Positions 12,946 to 25,306 of a stretch of 64,000 nucleotides of DNA are shown in pieces. Position numbers and translations under genes: made by a program. Position 1 is the stretch's first letter. Every line of letters starts with the position of its first letter. Source of the stretch: Rallus limicola (Eukaryota; Chordata; Aves; Gruiformes; Rallidae); the NCBI GenBank assembly GCA_022605955.1, contig JAKCOZ010000007.1:31164991-31228990 (forward strand). Reading direction: 5' to 3'. The notes beneath the pieces are model-generated. The model had not been told where the DNA came from, did not search any database, and saw nothing but the letters and a program-made list of their open reading frames with translations.

Positions 12946-14133
12946 CTCCTGACTACAGGCAGTTTATTTGTTCCCCTAATAACCAGTTCCCTCAATGAAG
13001 AGATTTTTATTAAGATCAACAGGAGAGCAGGGAGGGAAAAAAAGGGTATTTAAATTGGGATAGGATTTTTAAAAGTGAAATTAGTCCATGCCCCTGTAAT
13101 ATAACATCTAGGAAAAGAAACATTATTTCAACAGGTGCATTTTATATATCACATGCACGTGCACTTTCACTGCTTGAAGCCCCTCTAGTGAAATTCACCT
13201 GGGCAGCAAATGAGCCTGTAAAGTTATATTATTAATTTTCAGGCTAGTGTTCCCACTTAGATAATCAACGTCATGCCTCAGCAATTTACTCAACGAAGCC
13301 GATTCAGCAAAATTGCCCTTTTTACAGCATATGTACCCCATATGTGGAGGCTGGATCTATTCTTTCATTCCAGCATAATAAGTAAGAACATGCTGTCAAG
13401 GTGATATAAATGCAAAGCTTACACTAATCAGCCATGATGAGCCATCTAAGGATTTCACTAGAAGCTGAGCACTCTTTTTTATATCTCCATGTCTTACTCC
13501 TGCCCACGTTAGAGCCTATGTAATAAAGCAACATGGTGCTCGTGATCAGACATGGTGCAAGTTGGACTGCACATGCATCAAAGGAGAATCCTTACCATTC
13601 TTTCACTGCCTCGCCACATCTGTGCTGACATACAGTGGAGAAAGTGTGAGGAAGATCTGGGATGGATCAAAGATTGTGATGGGCAGGCACTCAGAGTACT
13701 TCTAGCAGCTGGTATTCAACTCATTTGGGAGCAGTCAGTCACAGATAGGACCCACAGAATGGAAGGTGTCTAAAATAGGTAGAAGTGTTTGGTGTGTGTT
13801 AACAAAGATAAAGCTGTATATGAAACTTGTTGTGTTTCGTATTTAGCCATGGACTGAGCAAGCCATGCTGGCCACAGGTTGCAACCCTGTAGTCTGGTCT
13901 TCGGACTCTCAGAACTCGTTCTCACTTAACTTCAGTCATTTACAGGTAGATGCACATTTGGATGTGCTTTACATCGAGTGGATGTAGAGAAACGGAGTCA
14001 GAGTGAGATGCATGCAGTTTATTTCAGATATTTGCCTTATGATGGGATGAATTATTCTCTAAAGGAGCCTCAGAGTCACCACTGACTGTAGCAGAAACTT
14101 AGAGTAGGTAACAAATATATTTGGATTAATTTA

Positions 14134-14205
14134 GTCAGGATGAAACCCACTGAATTATATCAATGGGAAAAGCCTTGATACCAGCATGATTTCACCGGAG
14201 TACAA
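14134..14205 (+). repeat. Ancient amniote repeat relic
   Basis: Contains 'aggatgaaacccactgaa', 'tcaatgggaaaagcc' and 'catgatttcacc'. This is the alternating '(a/t)ccactgaagtcaatggg ... ggatttcacc' pattern of an old dispersed repeat abundant in birds and reptiles, probably the 3' part of a CR1/L3-type LINE. It is diverged, so the family assignment is tentative. Confidence 0.4.
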
Positions 14206-15058
14206 ATTTCCAGCCATGTAGAACCATGGGGAGATGGGGCTGAAGTACAGGCAAAACTTCAGTGGTAGTTGTTCAGTGGAAACAGAGAGCCAAATTCAGC
14301 CCAGCTGAATAATGAACATGGTGAAATGGAATATGCAATTTCATCAAAGGCACTACGGTGGAGAATCACTTTAATTATTAGTGACTACGTTCAAGGTTCA
14401 TGAAATATTTGGGAAAAATAATGAGTGTCTCATTTGCTAATTGCTTTTTACTGAAATGGTTATCTCATGGGGAAAGAAGCATCTGATCTCAGAAGGAAAA
14501 ACAAAAGGATGAATTTGGTATCATCTATTTTGTATAAATTAAACAATGTGGAAAAATGGAACCTCCAGGGACAGCCTGTGTGAAGAAGTTGCAAACACTG
14601 CTTTGCCCAGCAGGGAGGAGGCCTTGGTTCCTGTCAGAATTACTAACATACAAACATGTATTTTTTGGAATACTGGTTTACAAATATATGGGATTTGTAC
14701 TCACGGACTCACTTTCCCACAGAACTTCACGAACTGAAGAGTGAACCTTCTGTTCTACTGCCGTAGCAGCCTACAGCCTTTCTTTCTTTTGCTGTGTCTT
14801 ATAAAAATATATCAGTTCTTCATGTTAATATCCTTCTCTATATTTCTGACATTTCATCTGAAATGTATTAAAGAATTATTCAAAATTTGGACAGACAAAT
14901 ACAACAGAACAATTACATTTATACATTTTTGATCTCAAATGTTTAACAGACCACTATAACTTCACATCTACATACCAGACAGTCCCACAAGAGAGTTTTT
15001 CTCTTAGATCTGTTTCTGAACTTCATAATAAAAAATGCATTATATCATTTAGATCCAC

Positions 15059-15100
15059 ACTTGGCTTGCTGCACAGAAATACATATGCAGCAAGTCAAGT
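15059..15100. other. 15-bp hairpin with one G-U wobble
   Basis: ACTTGGCTTGCTGCA (15059-15073) pairs with TGCAGCAAGTCAAGT (15086-15100). All positions are Watson-Crick except one that is G-U in RNA, and the loop is 12 nt. Pairing stops abruptly outside the stem, so this is a 42-nt stem-loop rather than a full microRNA precursor. No repeat family recognised. Confidence 0.7.
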
Positions 15101-16642
15101 ACCTATAGGCATTTTGCAGATTTAACTGATTTGAGATAGAAGTGGGTGTGGTGCAGCTGATTGCTTGTGTGTTGAATCAGCATCAAAGAATCTGAAATAA
15201 CACAACTGGGGAAAAATTAAGACTGATTTATCCATTGCAAAAACTGATCCCACGGATCTTAACTTTACAATCTCCTTCCCAAGAACTCCCAGTAAAAAAT
15301 CCCTTAATAGATTTCTTTATTTTGCATCAGAGCAACACTAGGATTCAAGCCACAGCTGTGCAGCTCAACCACTGTCCACTAGTCCTGGGACCAGAGGCCA
15401 GAAAGCATGGTTCAGGGATGGAATCAGCACAGATGGGGATTTCCGGTCCACAGCCCAGACCTCTAGACCTGCAACTGAGTTGGTAGGGAGGGAGAAAAAA
15501 GAAACTTATGTCAGGGTAAATGTGATAAACTTGGTTAGGATACAGCACGGGTAATAGATGAATTTGATGGTGGCAATTTCCACCAGCTGATTTGGTAACC
15601 ACCCATGATTTTATGAAAGAATTCTGCTGAGCCAGGCAAAATCTCTTCCACTTGTGATGTGACATAAATTCATATATGTTTGTGTGGATATAGTCCAAGA
15701 TATTATTTTGATGATCTCTTGATGTGCAACAGAGTTCTGGCAAAACAAATTATGATGATTTTATTATTTATCACCAAAACAGGTTTAAAAAATGAGCATG
15801 TGGCAAACCATCAAACATACAGTGTCCTGTGCAATACAAATTTCCGAGGAGTTTATGCTTCTTGAAGACAATTTAAAATTTAAATGACCCATTGCCTTCG
15901 GCATGGTGGGACAGCAACATCTGGAGAGAGGAGATAAATACAATCCTAATAACTCCATGTTTTGGCTCCCATGGATATAAGTTTCCCTCACCTTAGACTG
16001 GCAAATCAAAATAATATTGGAGGGCCATACACATTTCAAAAATCAGCAATTATTCAAGACATAAAAGTGGCCAGAGAAATAGCTTGCATCCAGGTGGAAG
16101 GAGAGGACCCACCAGCTGTACAGCAGATAGATCCTGGAGGCAGAATCAGATTTATAGCTCCCCAAACTAGACAAGAATACAACAACTGTATAAATGAGAA
16201 GCTTGCTTTCCTCTGGTATCTACTTTTTGACCTGCTACGATGTGTACTTTGTTAGAAATGAATCTATACTTGTTAGATATCCATTGTCTTGGTAGACTGT
16301 TTTTTACTTCTTTGTCCTTGACTGCCTTTGTGATGACACAGTCTTGAACAGCCCAAACAATGTTGTATAGCAAACTACATGTGCCAAATTACATCTTGAC
16401 CTCATGAGGAGAATATACTGGTGTCACTCAAGTTAGTGATGAAGCTCCGAGTATTTTCTCTATATCCTTAATTCTAGTCAGTGGAAGAGACCAAAGAATG
16501 ACAGAGGGAAAATGGGTCCTTGCTTGGATATATATCACTCTGAATGTAATAGATGCATTACAGAAGAAAAAGTATGTGTTCTTTGCTCCCAAACTCAAAA
16601 AAGTATGTATATCAAGAAGATATCAACATTTTATTTTCCTAG

Positions 16643-17176
16643 CAATCTACTTGATGGCTGATAGATTATGGCTTCCTCATCAGGGGCAAGTGTAGTACCT
16701 TACCTCACTCTTAATTCAGAATTGAATTTGAAAATAAAAGTGGTTCAGAGTAAGCAGGAGAGTTTGGAATGTGTTAGTGCTGCCCTCCATGGTTTAAAGG
16801 ACATGAAAAAGGAGACATCCATGAATTATTCCTCATGGACTGTCATGAAGAAGGAGATCATGGGTCAGAGTGGCATAGACGTCTCTAGAGAAAGATTTCC
16901 AATTTGGAAACCGTTTGCACACTACATGCTGCAGAAAATGTAAGTATCTTATCTCATCTGATTGCTTTCAGATTTCAGCAGTCTGAAATCCCTGAATAAT
17001 CATTCCTCCTATTTTGCAGCACAAGTCTTCTGATGAAGATGTCAAATCAAGTATACAGAATATGATTGGCACTGTCAGGCTCCTGGAGGAGTCCAAAGAT
17101 GAACAGAAGAAATCTGTGAAGTCAACTCTTGGATAGTGATGAGAAGTTGGACACTTCAAAGCTCACACAGCTGTAG
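16643..17176 (+). other. Coding-like block with splice-like signals, unassigned
   Basis: An acceptor-like 'attttattttcctag' ends at 16642. An ATG frame runs 16668-16943 (91 codons, in-frame stop at 16662-16664). At 16940 there is a near-perfect donor, 'gtaagtatct', and at 17019 an acceptor, 'tcctcctattttgcag', so 16940-17019 could be an 80-bp intron. After it a frame is open to TAG at 17134 and reads, in part, QNMIGTVRLLEESKDEQ. A +1 shift near 17125 then continues as LLDSDEKLDTSKLTQL to TAG at 17174. The frames do not join cleanly: splicing the ATG frame into the second block meets a stop after about 16 codons. It could be a decayed gene or retrocopy, non-coding RNA exons, or chance. I do not recognise the protein. 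Confidence 0.25.
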
Positions 17177-18910
17177 AAAGGATGTTTACAAATTAAGGCT
17201 GACTAAGGTCAAGGACACCTGCTAGTCAAAAAATGTGTAGTTTTTGTTATTAATCAAATACAAGAAATCTAGTGGAGCCTCCCTGCTGTGCTTATAATGT
17301 CACACAATGTTCTTAATTCTGATCATTCATGCAAAATTAACTTAGTTCTGTTCTGCTTCCCGCTGTCCCATGAAAGATCATAAAAATTTGCTAATAGTTA
17401 CTTAAATTGCATCCATTTTTCTAAGGGTGATAAAAATTTTGTTTACTCTCTGCAACTGCCAAGGTGTTTTAGTTGGATTTGGATAAATGCTTGTTTGCAA
17501 CATTAGCAATTCCACTGGGGGAATCCAGCCTAGAAAATTGCTAATTGTATTTTCCCCTCCACGTTAGAAACCACTCCTAGTGCTTTTATGTGGTTTTGCC
17601 ACTCAGCATTGTCACTTCAGCCATGCAGCACTGAAACACTTTTAACTATGTAAATAATAAACTATAACCTAGATGCTGGAGTCCTTCTCTTAGTTTCACA
17701 CTGATGTAATTATAACTCTAATTTGACAGGGTGTTATTCTTCAGGTAAAAAGATAAACTTGTAAACATATAAAAAGTATTAATTGACCTGCAGTGCACTG
17801 TGTAATCGGCTATGTGCATGGTCTCACCTCTTGAGTCACTTCCGCAATTTATTTTCTTCAGGTCCATAAGTATGAATGTACTAAAGTATATCCCATAGAA
17901 AATCACAAAGTAGTTCTGGTTCTTCTTTAAAACATCAAGGACACTTCACCTTGGTGAGTTTTTCCAGTGGTTTTGTCTTGATTCCCAAGACTAGAGTCCT
18001 CTTGAACCAAATTTATTTTCACTACGTTGTCACTCAGAGACAATTGCTTCAATTCACTATCAAGACGGAGATCCTTGAGCCTTCTTTTAGCATGTTTCCC
18101 ATTCCTCAAGTAATCTTTGCAACTCTTCACAGAAATCCACTCAAACTTTTCAGCATCAATGCTCAAGTAGAGGCTTCGGAAATGGAGACTTCAGGACATA
18201 TACTGCTGCCCATTGAAAGTCTTGCCACTTGTAAGTATGAGTATGAAAAATACAGATACCTTACTAGACCCTTTTGAAAACCTGCCCCTATTTTCTGCTT
18301 GTCTTTCCACAGTAGTGTAATTACTAATATCTCAAGTAAAGTCATGAGCCATACTAGAGTCAGTGGAAGAAGAATCAGATCTTCAAGGTCTGGCCTTATA
18401 CTCTTCAAGCAAAAAAATTGCAATGAGTTAAAAAGTTGACACACGTTGGAATTTAAAAAAAAAGGGAGTAAGAAAGAGGAACTCCCCTGCCCTTCCTGTT
18501 TCAGTTTACTTTAGCTAGTGACCATAGAGCAAATAAACTAAATGAGCGGCAAAAACAAATATTCTTTCCCCCCGTCACCTAACCAACTGTTGTGTTCTCA
18601 GGGTTTGCAAAGAAAAGGAATAAATGTTATTAGCCCAGTGCACAGCTGCAGAGACACAGACAGACTTTTGGACATTCCATATCTTTGTTCTTTATGAAAG
18701 CTAGAAAGGCTGTGTTAATTACCTCCTGCTCTCAGCATTTGCATGGGGATGTGAATTCCCCATGTTAATAACCCGCTGCTACTATGATCCTTTCTCTGCT
18801 TAAATCTAGAGTGATTGTCCAGCTGCCAAATATGGCATCTGATGTGGAAATTTAGTAGGGACTCTTGACTGAAAAGAGTGTCTGCAGGAGGGAAAGGAGA
18901 AAGGAGCCTT
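17177..18910. other. Non-coding sequence with two opposed open frames
   Basis: At 17885-18277 the plus strand is open for about 131 codons, with a 'gtaagtatg' donor-like site at 18232. The minus strand across 17927-18190 is also open, and a second minus frame covers 18163-18444. Neither product shows a domain I recognise. Overlapping opposite frames cannot both be selected, and both may be chance. Confidence 0.4.
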
Positions 18911-19300
18911 CACTGCAATGAAGCTGGTGAAGGCTCTGGAGCACAACTCTTGTGAGGGGCAGCTGAAGGAACTGGGGTTTTTTAGTCTTAAGAAAAGGAC
19001 GCTGACGGGAGACCTAACGCTCTCTACAACTACCTGCAAGGAGGGTGTAGAGATGTGGGGGTCAGTCTCTTCTCTCAGGTAACAAGTGATAGGACGAGAG
19101 GAAGAATTTCTTTACTTAAATGTTAGTCAAGCATTAGGACAGGATACCCACGGTGGTGGTGGAGTCACCTTCCCTGGAGGTATTTAAAAGGGGTGTAGAT
19201 GTTGTGCTTGAGGACATGGTCTAGAGGTGGACTAGGCTGTGGTTGGACTCAATCATCTTGAAGGTCTCTTCCAACCCAAGCATTTCTATGATTCTATGAC
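18911..19300 (+). mobile_element. CR1 LINE fragment with 3' tail
   Basis: Begins in the ORF2 C-terminal region ('ctggtgaaggctctggagcac', the conserved 'VKGLEH' area). It proceeds through the 'cagctgaaggaactgggg' and 'gtgataggacgagagga' blocks (Asp-Arg-Thr-Arg region), then 'gtggagtcaccttccctggagg' and 'ggttggactcaatcatctt', and ends in ATTTCTATGATTCTATGA. ORF2 is broken by stops and frameshifts. The copy is about 390 bp and 5'-truncated. Confidence 0.93.
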
Positions 19301-22300
19301 TTTGGGCCAAGATGTTGGGTGATAAACCAGTTCATTATCAAAAAAGCAGGGCATTTGATTTGAGTGAGATGAGCAATGGAAAAGAGAGGACTGGTCCCAT
19401 GACAGCCAGCCTGACAGTTTAGCATATCCATAACATCTTAAAATTCAGATTGCAAAGTACCCACTGGAAGAGGTGAGGCACCACCCGTAAAGAGCCATGT
19501 AGACTGTCTTCATTGAACCCAGCTTTGCCTTATCTGTGGCTCCCTGGTCCTGTGGCTCCAGCTGCACCCTAACCTTCTGGAAAACCTAGGTGGAGGCAGG
19601 CACCAGTCCCTGCCCAGCATCCTTGCCTGTCCTTACAACACACCAACACACAGCCAGGACATAACCTTCCTAAGAGAACCCACCAAGTAGACAGGATGAA
19701 GATCTCACATGCAACTGCTGTTACAGATCTTCCTGGGGTCCTTCAAGTATACTGACATTAAAATGTCATATTGGCTAAGCACAGAGCAAAAGCATGTGGT
19801 TTGGGTTTTTTTTCAGGGTGACCGAGAATTGAACTCCAAAGTTCTGTTTAGAGATGTTGTGGTCTTTCTAACTTTCTAAATCGTAAACAATGATGACTCT
19901 TCAGGTAGTGAACTCACCAGTGCATGGACCAGTTGATTGTCAAGTAGTTAAATAGTGTCAGATGTCACCATTTGTCAACAATTGCATCAATGACTATGAT
20001 TTCTAACATCAGGTCTGTGCTCAGTACATAGCTGCATGCTGGAAGATGAAAACGTGGCATTTTCTACCACATAACACATCTGGAAATTCAAAGTTAACCT
20101 GCATTTGGAGACTCTGAACTGAAAAATAAACAAAACCTAATCAACTGTGGCTTCATGCAGCCTTGGAAACCACAACAGTTTGAGAGCAGTTCTGATTGTT
20201 ATTTCAATGATTTCTGATATGCTACATACAGTAAGTTACATCTCAGTTACAAGGAAATTACTCCTCTGTTACATCAGTCATGGTGACCTTCTGTGCTATG
20301 TGTTTGTCAGATTATTTGTGGTGTGTCACAGAGCTGCTGACCCAACATATCACTCACCCTCAGCATCAACCTTAACTAATGCCAGTGTCCTGTAAATGCT
20401 TGCAGAGCAATTGTTGGTGGCCCACCACTCTGACCTTAGTGCGCTTGCAGGCTCTGAAGACTTAGCTGGGTGCTATCTGCAGCCCATCTCCTACATACAT
20501 GTCCTAGCATATCTCACCGCTCCGTATCATGTGACAGCGTTGTGCTAACACACATCAGGAAAAAATTCACCTCTCTGGAAAATATTGTCCTGAGTTACTA
20601 TTGAAACCCTGTGTCATGGATCTGGCTACTGCTTTTAAGCACATCACCTCATATAGAGCCTGATCGAAGGCTGATAAATCAGAGCACAAATGAATGGCTG
20701 GTTTCCAAAGCTGTTTTCTGGCTTAGTGTTTTAACAGTACAAGGGCAACTAGCTCCCTCCAAAACCAGTTTTTCTTCTTACAAGCCTAACTAGTGCTGAT
20801 ATGTTGAGGAAACAAAATCTGCTTCAAGAAGAGAGCTGAGATCTGAAAAGCAAAGAGGGATTCTCTAAGAGAAATTGTAAAAACTGTCTGCAGCGATGGC
20901 TCCAAACTTTTCTCCCTTTTTTTGCCTTTTGGGATTTTGCAAGTAGTCAATTAAACCACTTCTTAAGGAGCTCACACTGTGCAGCAAGGCCTGCAGACCT
21001 CACAGAGACACCCGTGTGTTAGCACTTTACCATTTATCACTCACTGCGTAGACGATAGAGCACACCCCAGTTTACTGAGGCCTCATGAAGGGGTCTCCAG
21101 CACACTTGGTTTCTACCTCAGGACTGTGTTTATGTAGTAATTATAGCCATGACAGCTAATTGAGTTTTTCCAATCAATCACACTGGAAGTTTTGTTTGTT
21201 TTCCTGTGCTAGGGAACAGGAAGGTTTTTACTCTTTTCTAAACAGTGAGAAAGAAATGAAATATTTTTCAGGCACAAGTTGAAAATTATTATTTAACAAG
21301 AGTTCAATTAGCAAAAATCCTAGTTAAGTGAGAGTCTATATGTAATGACACTGAGTTTTATCTGCACGTGATAGTAGATAATCAAAAGAATATCGTAACA
21401 GAATTCAGTTCCCCTTTAATTGATATACAGAGAGGTAAAATAGGTGTTACAAAGTCATTCCACAAGCTGGAAATAATTGTCAGGTCTCTTGACTTCTTGT
21501 TAGACCATACAAGCTCCGGTATCAGGCAAGAACCACACAGTGATTGCAGCCAGGAGTATCCAGGTTTGGTTGCTGCAATGAGAAGAAAGAATCTTCTTGT
21601 TCAGAGAAATCATACCAGCAAGAAAAGGAGCCCCTGAGATAAGGAACTGTGTCTTGACCTTCATCTTGTGCCATTGCCAAGTTAATTAATGACTCTAATA
21701 GCCAACTAAAAAAAAAGTTGTCACAAGGCTGAGGCATGGTCCAAGCCTACACATACCCAACTCAGCGGGTCAGTTGATGCTCTGGGTTACTGGCGAATGG
21801 GAAAAGGCAAATATTGCAGCTCATTTCTTCACTCAGTGGAGTCACGCTTCTCTTTTCATGCAAATACTAGCACAGACCATGTCAAGTTTTCTTACATGAA
21901 ATTAAGGCTTTGAAAACAGTTCCTATCTACGTCTATGAAGTGATTCAATGATATGTAATAATGCTGAGTAGGTTGGTATAAATGTAGGTTAAGAGATAAT
22001 TTTCAAGGCTTCAAATTGCAAAGCAATAAGAAGACACAGCACATACCAAAACTTGGCATGCTATTGATCTCTGCACATAGCCTTGCTCTGAGTTTGGTAA
22101 ATATCTACCAGGAATGATGCTCATACAGTTCCTCCTACCTTAGGGCAAGGAAACAAACTAAATCACCTGGTTTCCATTTGTGCTCTGGTAGCAGATCCCT
22201 GAAGAAATAGTAATGGGAGTGTACCTTCTGTAGACCAAATTCAGACCCAGTTACAGCAAGGTTGTCTGACTTTTCACAGGTCACATAAAAATCATTTATG

Positions 22301-24663
22301 TTTCCATTTGCCAAGGTATAGGGAACCACAGCTGTAAATCATACGTAGAAGACAGCCTATTAAAGTTCCTTCCAACATTATTGTAAGTACTTCAAATAAA
22401 ACTCTGTATAGATGATCCAAAGGTTTAGTGTAAAGAAAACTGCAACCTGAAGATGTCTCTTTATAAGACAAGCAAGCTTGCAACCAGTCTGCTGACTACT
22501 GCCACTTCAGTGTTCACTTGCCATTCATAACAGAAGGGGAAAAGTTCTATATCTCGTGGGAAAGCTGCTTGCTCCAGCACATGGTGCAAGAAGAGAAGTC
22601 CCTGGTGGTCAGTGGATTTATGAACAGGCAAGTCTGACAAATAAACAGCCAAACACTGTTGGCTCATGTTCCCAACCTCACACTTCTTTTGGGGGTGAAG
22701 AATTCTTTTAACAACTCCACTTATCCAACCTCTGTACTTAAAAAGAAAGAAGAAGCTGAAAGGTCACAAACCCAGCTCTGCTTCTTTCTAGTCCCAGAGA
22801 ACAACGTTTTTCCCCTCTGGCTGTATAAACACATGGCAATGTCCTAATAGTGAATCTAGCAACTGTCCTGCAAATGAGTTGTAAAATGCCACTATGGCGA
22901 AGTAGAGAAAGTAGCAAATTAAATATCAAGTGAGATTAATATGCTGAACGGACTACTGTTTCCCAAATGGTCCAATAGCAAGGAGCATCTGACACTGGCT
23001 CTATGAAGCCTGGGCTGATACCAGCTTCACCTAGTGTCTCTGAGCAAGGTTGGTGGATATTGCCAACACAAAATCAGAGGTAAGAAAACAGGATTTGATA
23101 AATCATAATAAAGAAATGTGGTATGTTTATCTTGCTCCTGGAAGAATGTGATGGTCATTGCTGGCAAAGGGACAGCAGACTTCCAGTGACCTCCTTAATC
23201 CCTCTCAAATTATCATATTTGGGCTAAACTGAGATTTAAGTGATACTGAAGATTTATACTGGTTTTCTCTCCTATATACATCTTTAACTGCTACATATGG
23301 GAACGGTTAGATACCACATCCTATCTCTTCTGCCCCAGCAACTGGTGAAAGGTTTCTTTACTATAGTTCATCAGAATTATTTCAATTTAAAACGTATATT
23401 TTAAAATCTAGTGGTTTCTGGTGTGTTAAATATCTTTCTCATCTTTCACTGTAGCAAAATGTTGGCTTCCCAGGACATTGCACAATAAAAAGCCCCAGAA
23501 AACATTCTATAAGGAAGACAGATTACTAAAGGGTTTGGATTGCTTATGGTCCAGTGATTAAAAACATAAATTCAGTACTGCATCGATCTTTTTGCCAAAA
23601 TCTCTATTTAATGTGAACTTTTCTCTGCATGTGCTGTACATCTACCACTGAGATGCAAATAGAAAAAATGGAGACACAAAAGGTACTGAAATAAAATCTG
23701 AGGCCTCAGCTATGCTCAGATCCAAACTCTTGCTTCAAGCTATTAATAACACAGAAAATTCAAGTGACTTGAAATGTGTGCAGAGTTTAAATTTAATCCT
23801 TTTTTTCCTGATCCTCGCTGAGCACAATAATAAGGGTGATCCCATGTAGGCAGGCTGGCAGCAGACCCTTTGATGGCAAATGAGTTATAAATCAGCAGCA
23901 AGTCAGAGATGTTAAGGTTGTATCTTCCCTAGGAAAAAAGATATATTTTTAACTTGAATTAGCTACTACAGTGCTTAGGCCTAATGAAGACAAAGTAGTT
24001 GATAGCTTTCACAGAGGTTAGTGGGTCAAAGCAAACCCTGGGGCTGCCCTAGGCTTTAATCAGATCTGCCAACATCTATCAGAATTAGACTTTATTCCCT
24101 AGGATTTTACCTCATCTTAGTATACTAAGTCCTCTGTCTTGATTTAAAAATGCCCTTTTTCTCCCTAGTAAAAATGAAGTCTTAGGGGCAAGAGTAACAG
24201 AAGGTGTATTGACAGTTCAAGTGGAGGGTAGGAAGGACAGGGAAAAACAATGGGAAAACAAGATGGAAAAAAGATAGTTCATTATCATTGGGGGATCAAA
24301 GTAAAAAAAAAAAGTTTATTTAAAAGATTATATATAAGCAAGGAAGAGTAGGAAGAGTAGGTACAGATATACTGAAATACTTCCATATAGCTGTATCTTA
24401 GGATCAAAGAAAATTCCACAAATTCTCTACAGAACTTTTCTAAAATCTTTGATGTCTTCCTTTCCTGATCAATGAACACAGATATAGACAGTCAGAAAGA
24501 CTCTATTTCACCCAGATACTCCCTTCTGAAGGGAACAGATTAGAGGAGGAAAAATTATTGTGTGTTTGACCATGTCATATTATACCTACTGCTCCTAACT
24601 ACCCCGCCAGGACAATCAGGAGAACCTGCAACAGATGCTGTCAGATATGGCAATCATCTTCTT
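19301..24663. other. Non-coding unique sequence
   Basis: No gene, RNA or recognisable repeat found over 5.4 kb. The many 60-90 codon frames on both strands have no family features. Confidence 0.5.
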
Positions 24664-24741
24664 TGGTGGACTTGGCAGCACTAGGTTAAATATTGGACTT
24701 GACAATCTTAAAGGTCTTTTCCAACAACTCTACAACTCTGG
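24664..24741 (+). mobile_element. CR1 LINE 3' UTR fragment, tail degenerate
   Basis: 'ggtggacttggcagcactaggtt', 'attggacttgacaatcttaa' and 'aggtcttttccaac' match the CR1 3' UTR core. The expected octamer tail is reduced to 'tctacaactctgg'. This is an old, short fragment about 280 bp upstream of a younger CR1 in the same orientation. Confidence 0.8.
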
Positions 24742-25017
24742 TTATTTTGCCATTTTCTTCTTCCATAACCCCTTCCATAATCAGAATCTTTTGGACTAAC
24801 TTAATTAAAGTTTTTCCCTGAACAACACTGCTGTCTTGGAGGGAAGATGCCACAAGGAATAAAATTTAAAACATACATATTCACAAGGACTGTTTCAGTC
24901 TCTTTGAAAGCTTAATGTTTGAAACAGCATAAAAGAAGAGGGGCCAAATCAACCCTTTTTGTGGTTGTTTTTCTGTGGCAGATGCCTTTAAAGCAGGACT
25001 GAACACATTATTATAGC

Positions 25018-25306
25018 CAGCCTCTTTTCAATGATCTGTGGAGACAGGACAAGGGGCAATGGCTGCAAATTGGAGCATAGGAAGTTCCGCACCAACATGT
25101 GGAAGAACTTTTACCCAGTGAGGGTGACAGAGCCCTGGGACAGGCTGCCCAGGGGGGTTGTGGAGTCTCCTTCTCTGGAGATATTCAAGACCCGTCTGGA
25201 CACCTGCCTGTGTGACCTGTTCTAGGGAACCTGCTTTGGCAGGGGGGTTGGACTCCATGATCTCTGGAGGTCCCTTCCAAACCTACAATTCTGTGATTCT
25301 ATGATT
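25018..25306 (+). mobile_element. CR1 LINE fragment, younger subfamily
   Basis: A 5'-truncated copy with the C-terminal ORF2 segment still open over 25031-25225 ([15 protein letters not shown]..., then [15 protein letters not shown]). The 3' UTR follows ('ggttggactccatgatctctgg') with two octamers, ttctgtgattctatgatt. Its sequence is nearly the same as the 3' part of the copy at 32421-32839, including an unusual 'ctgcaa(a/g)ttggagca' ORF2 variant. Both therefore belong to one subfamily. Confidence 0.95.

Larger units (their letters stand above)
12946..16642. other. Non-coding sequence, no gene recognised
   Basis: Apart from the repeat relic and hairpin listed separately, nothing identifiable is seen. 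A 97-codon frame at 15962-16255 (+) includes a non-repetitive, mildly coding-like stretch (VAREIACIQVEGEDPP). It has no recognised homologue and no clear splice sites, so I do not call it a gene. Confidence 0.45.
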
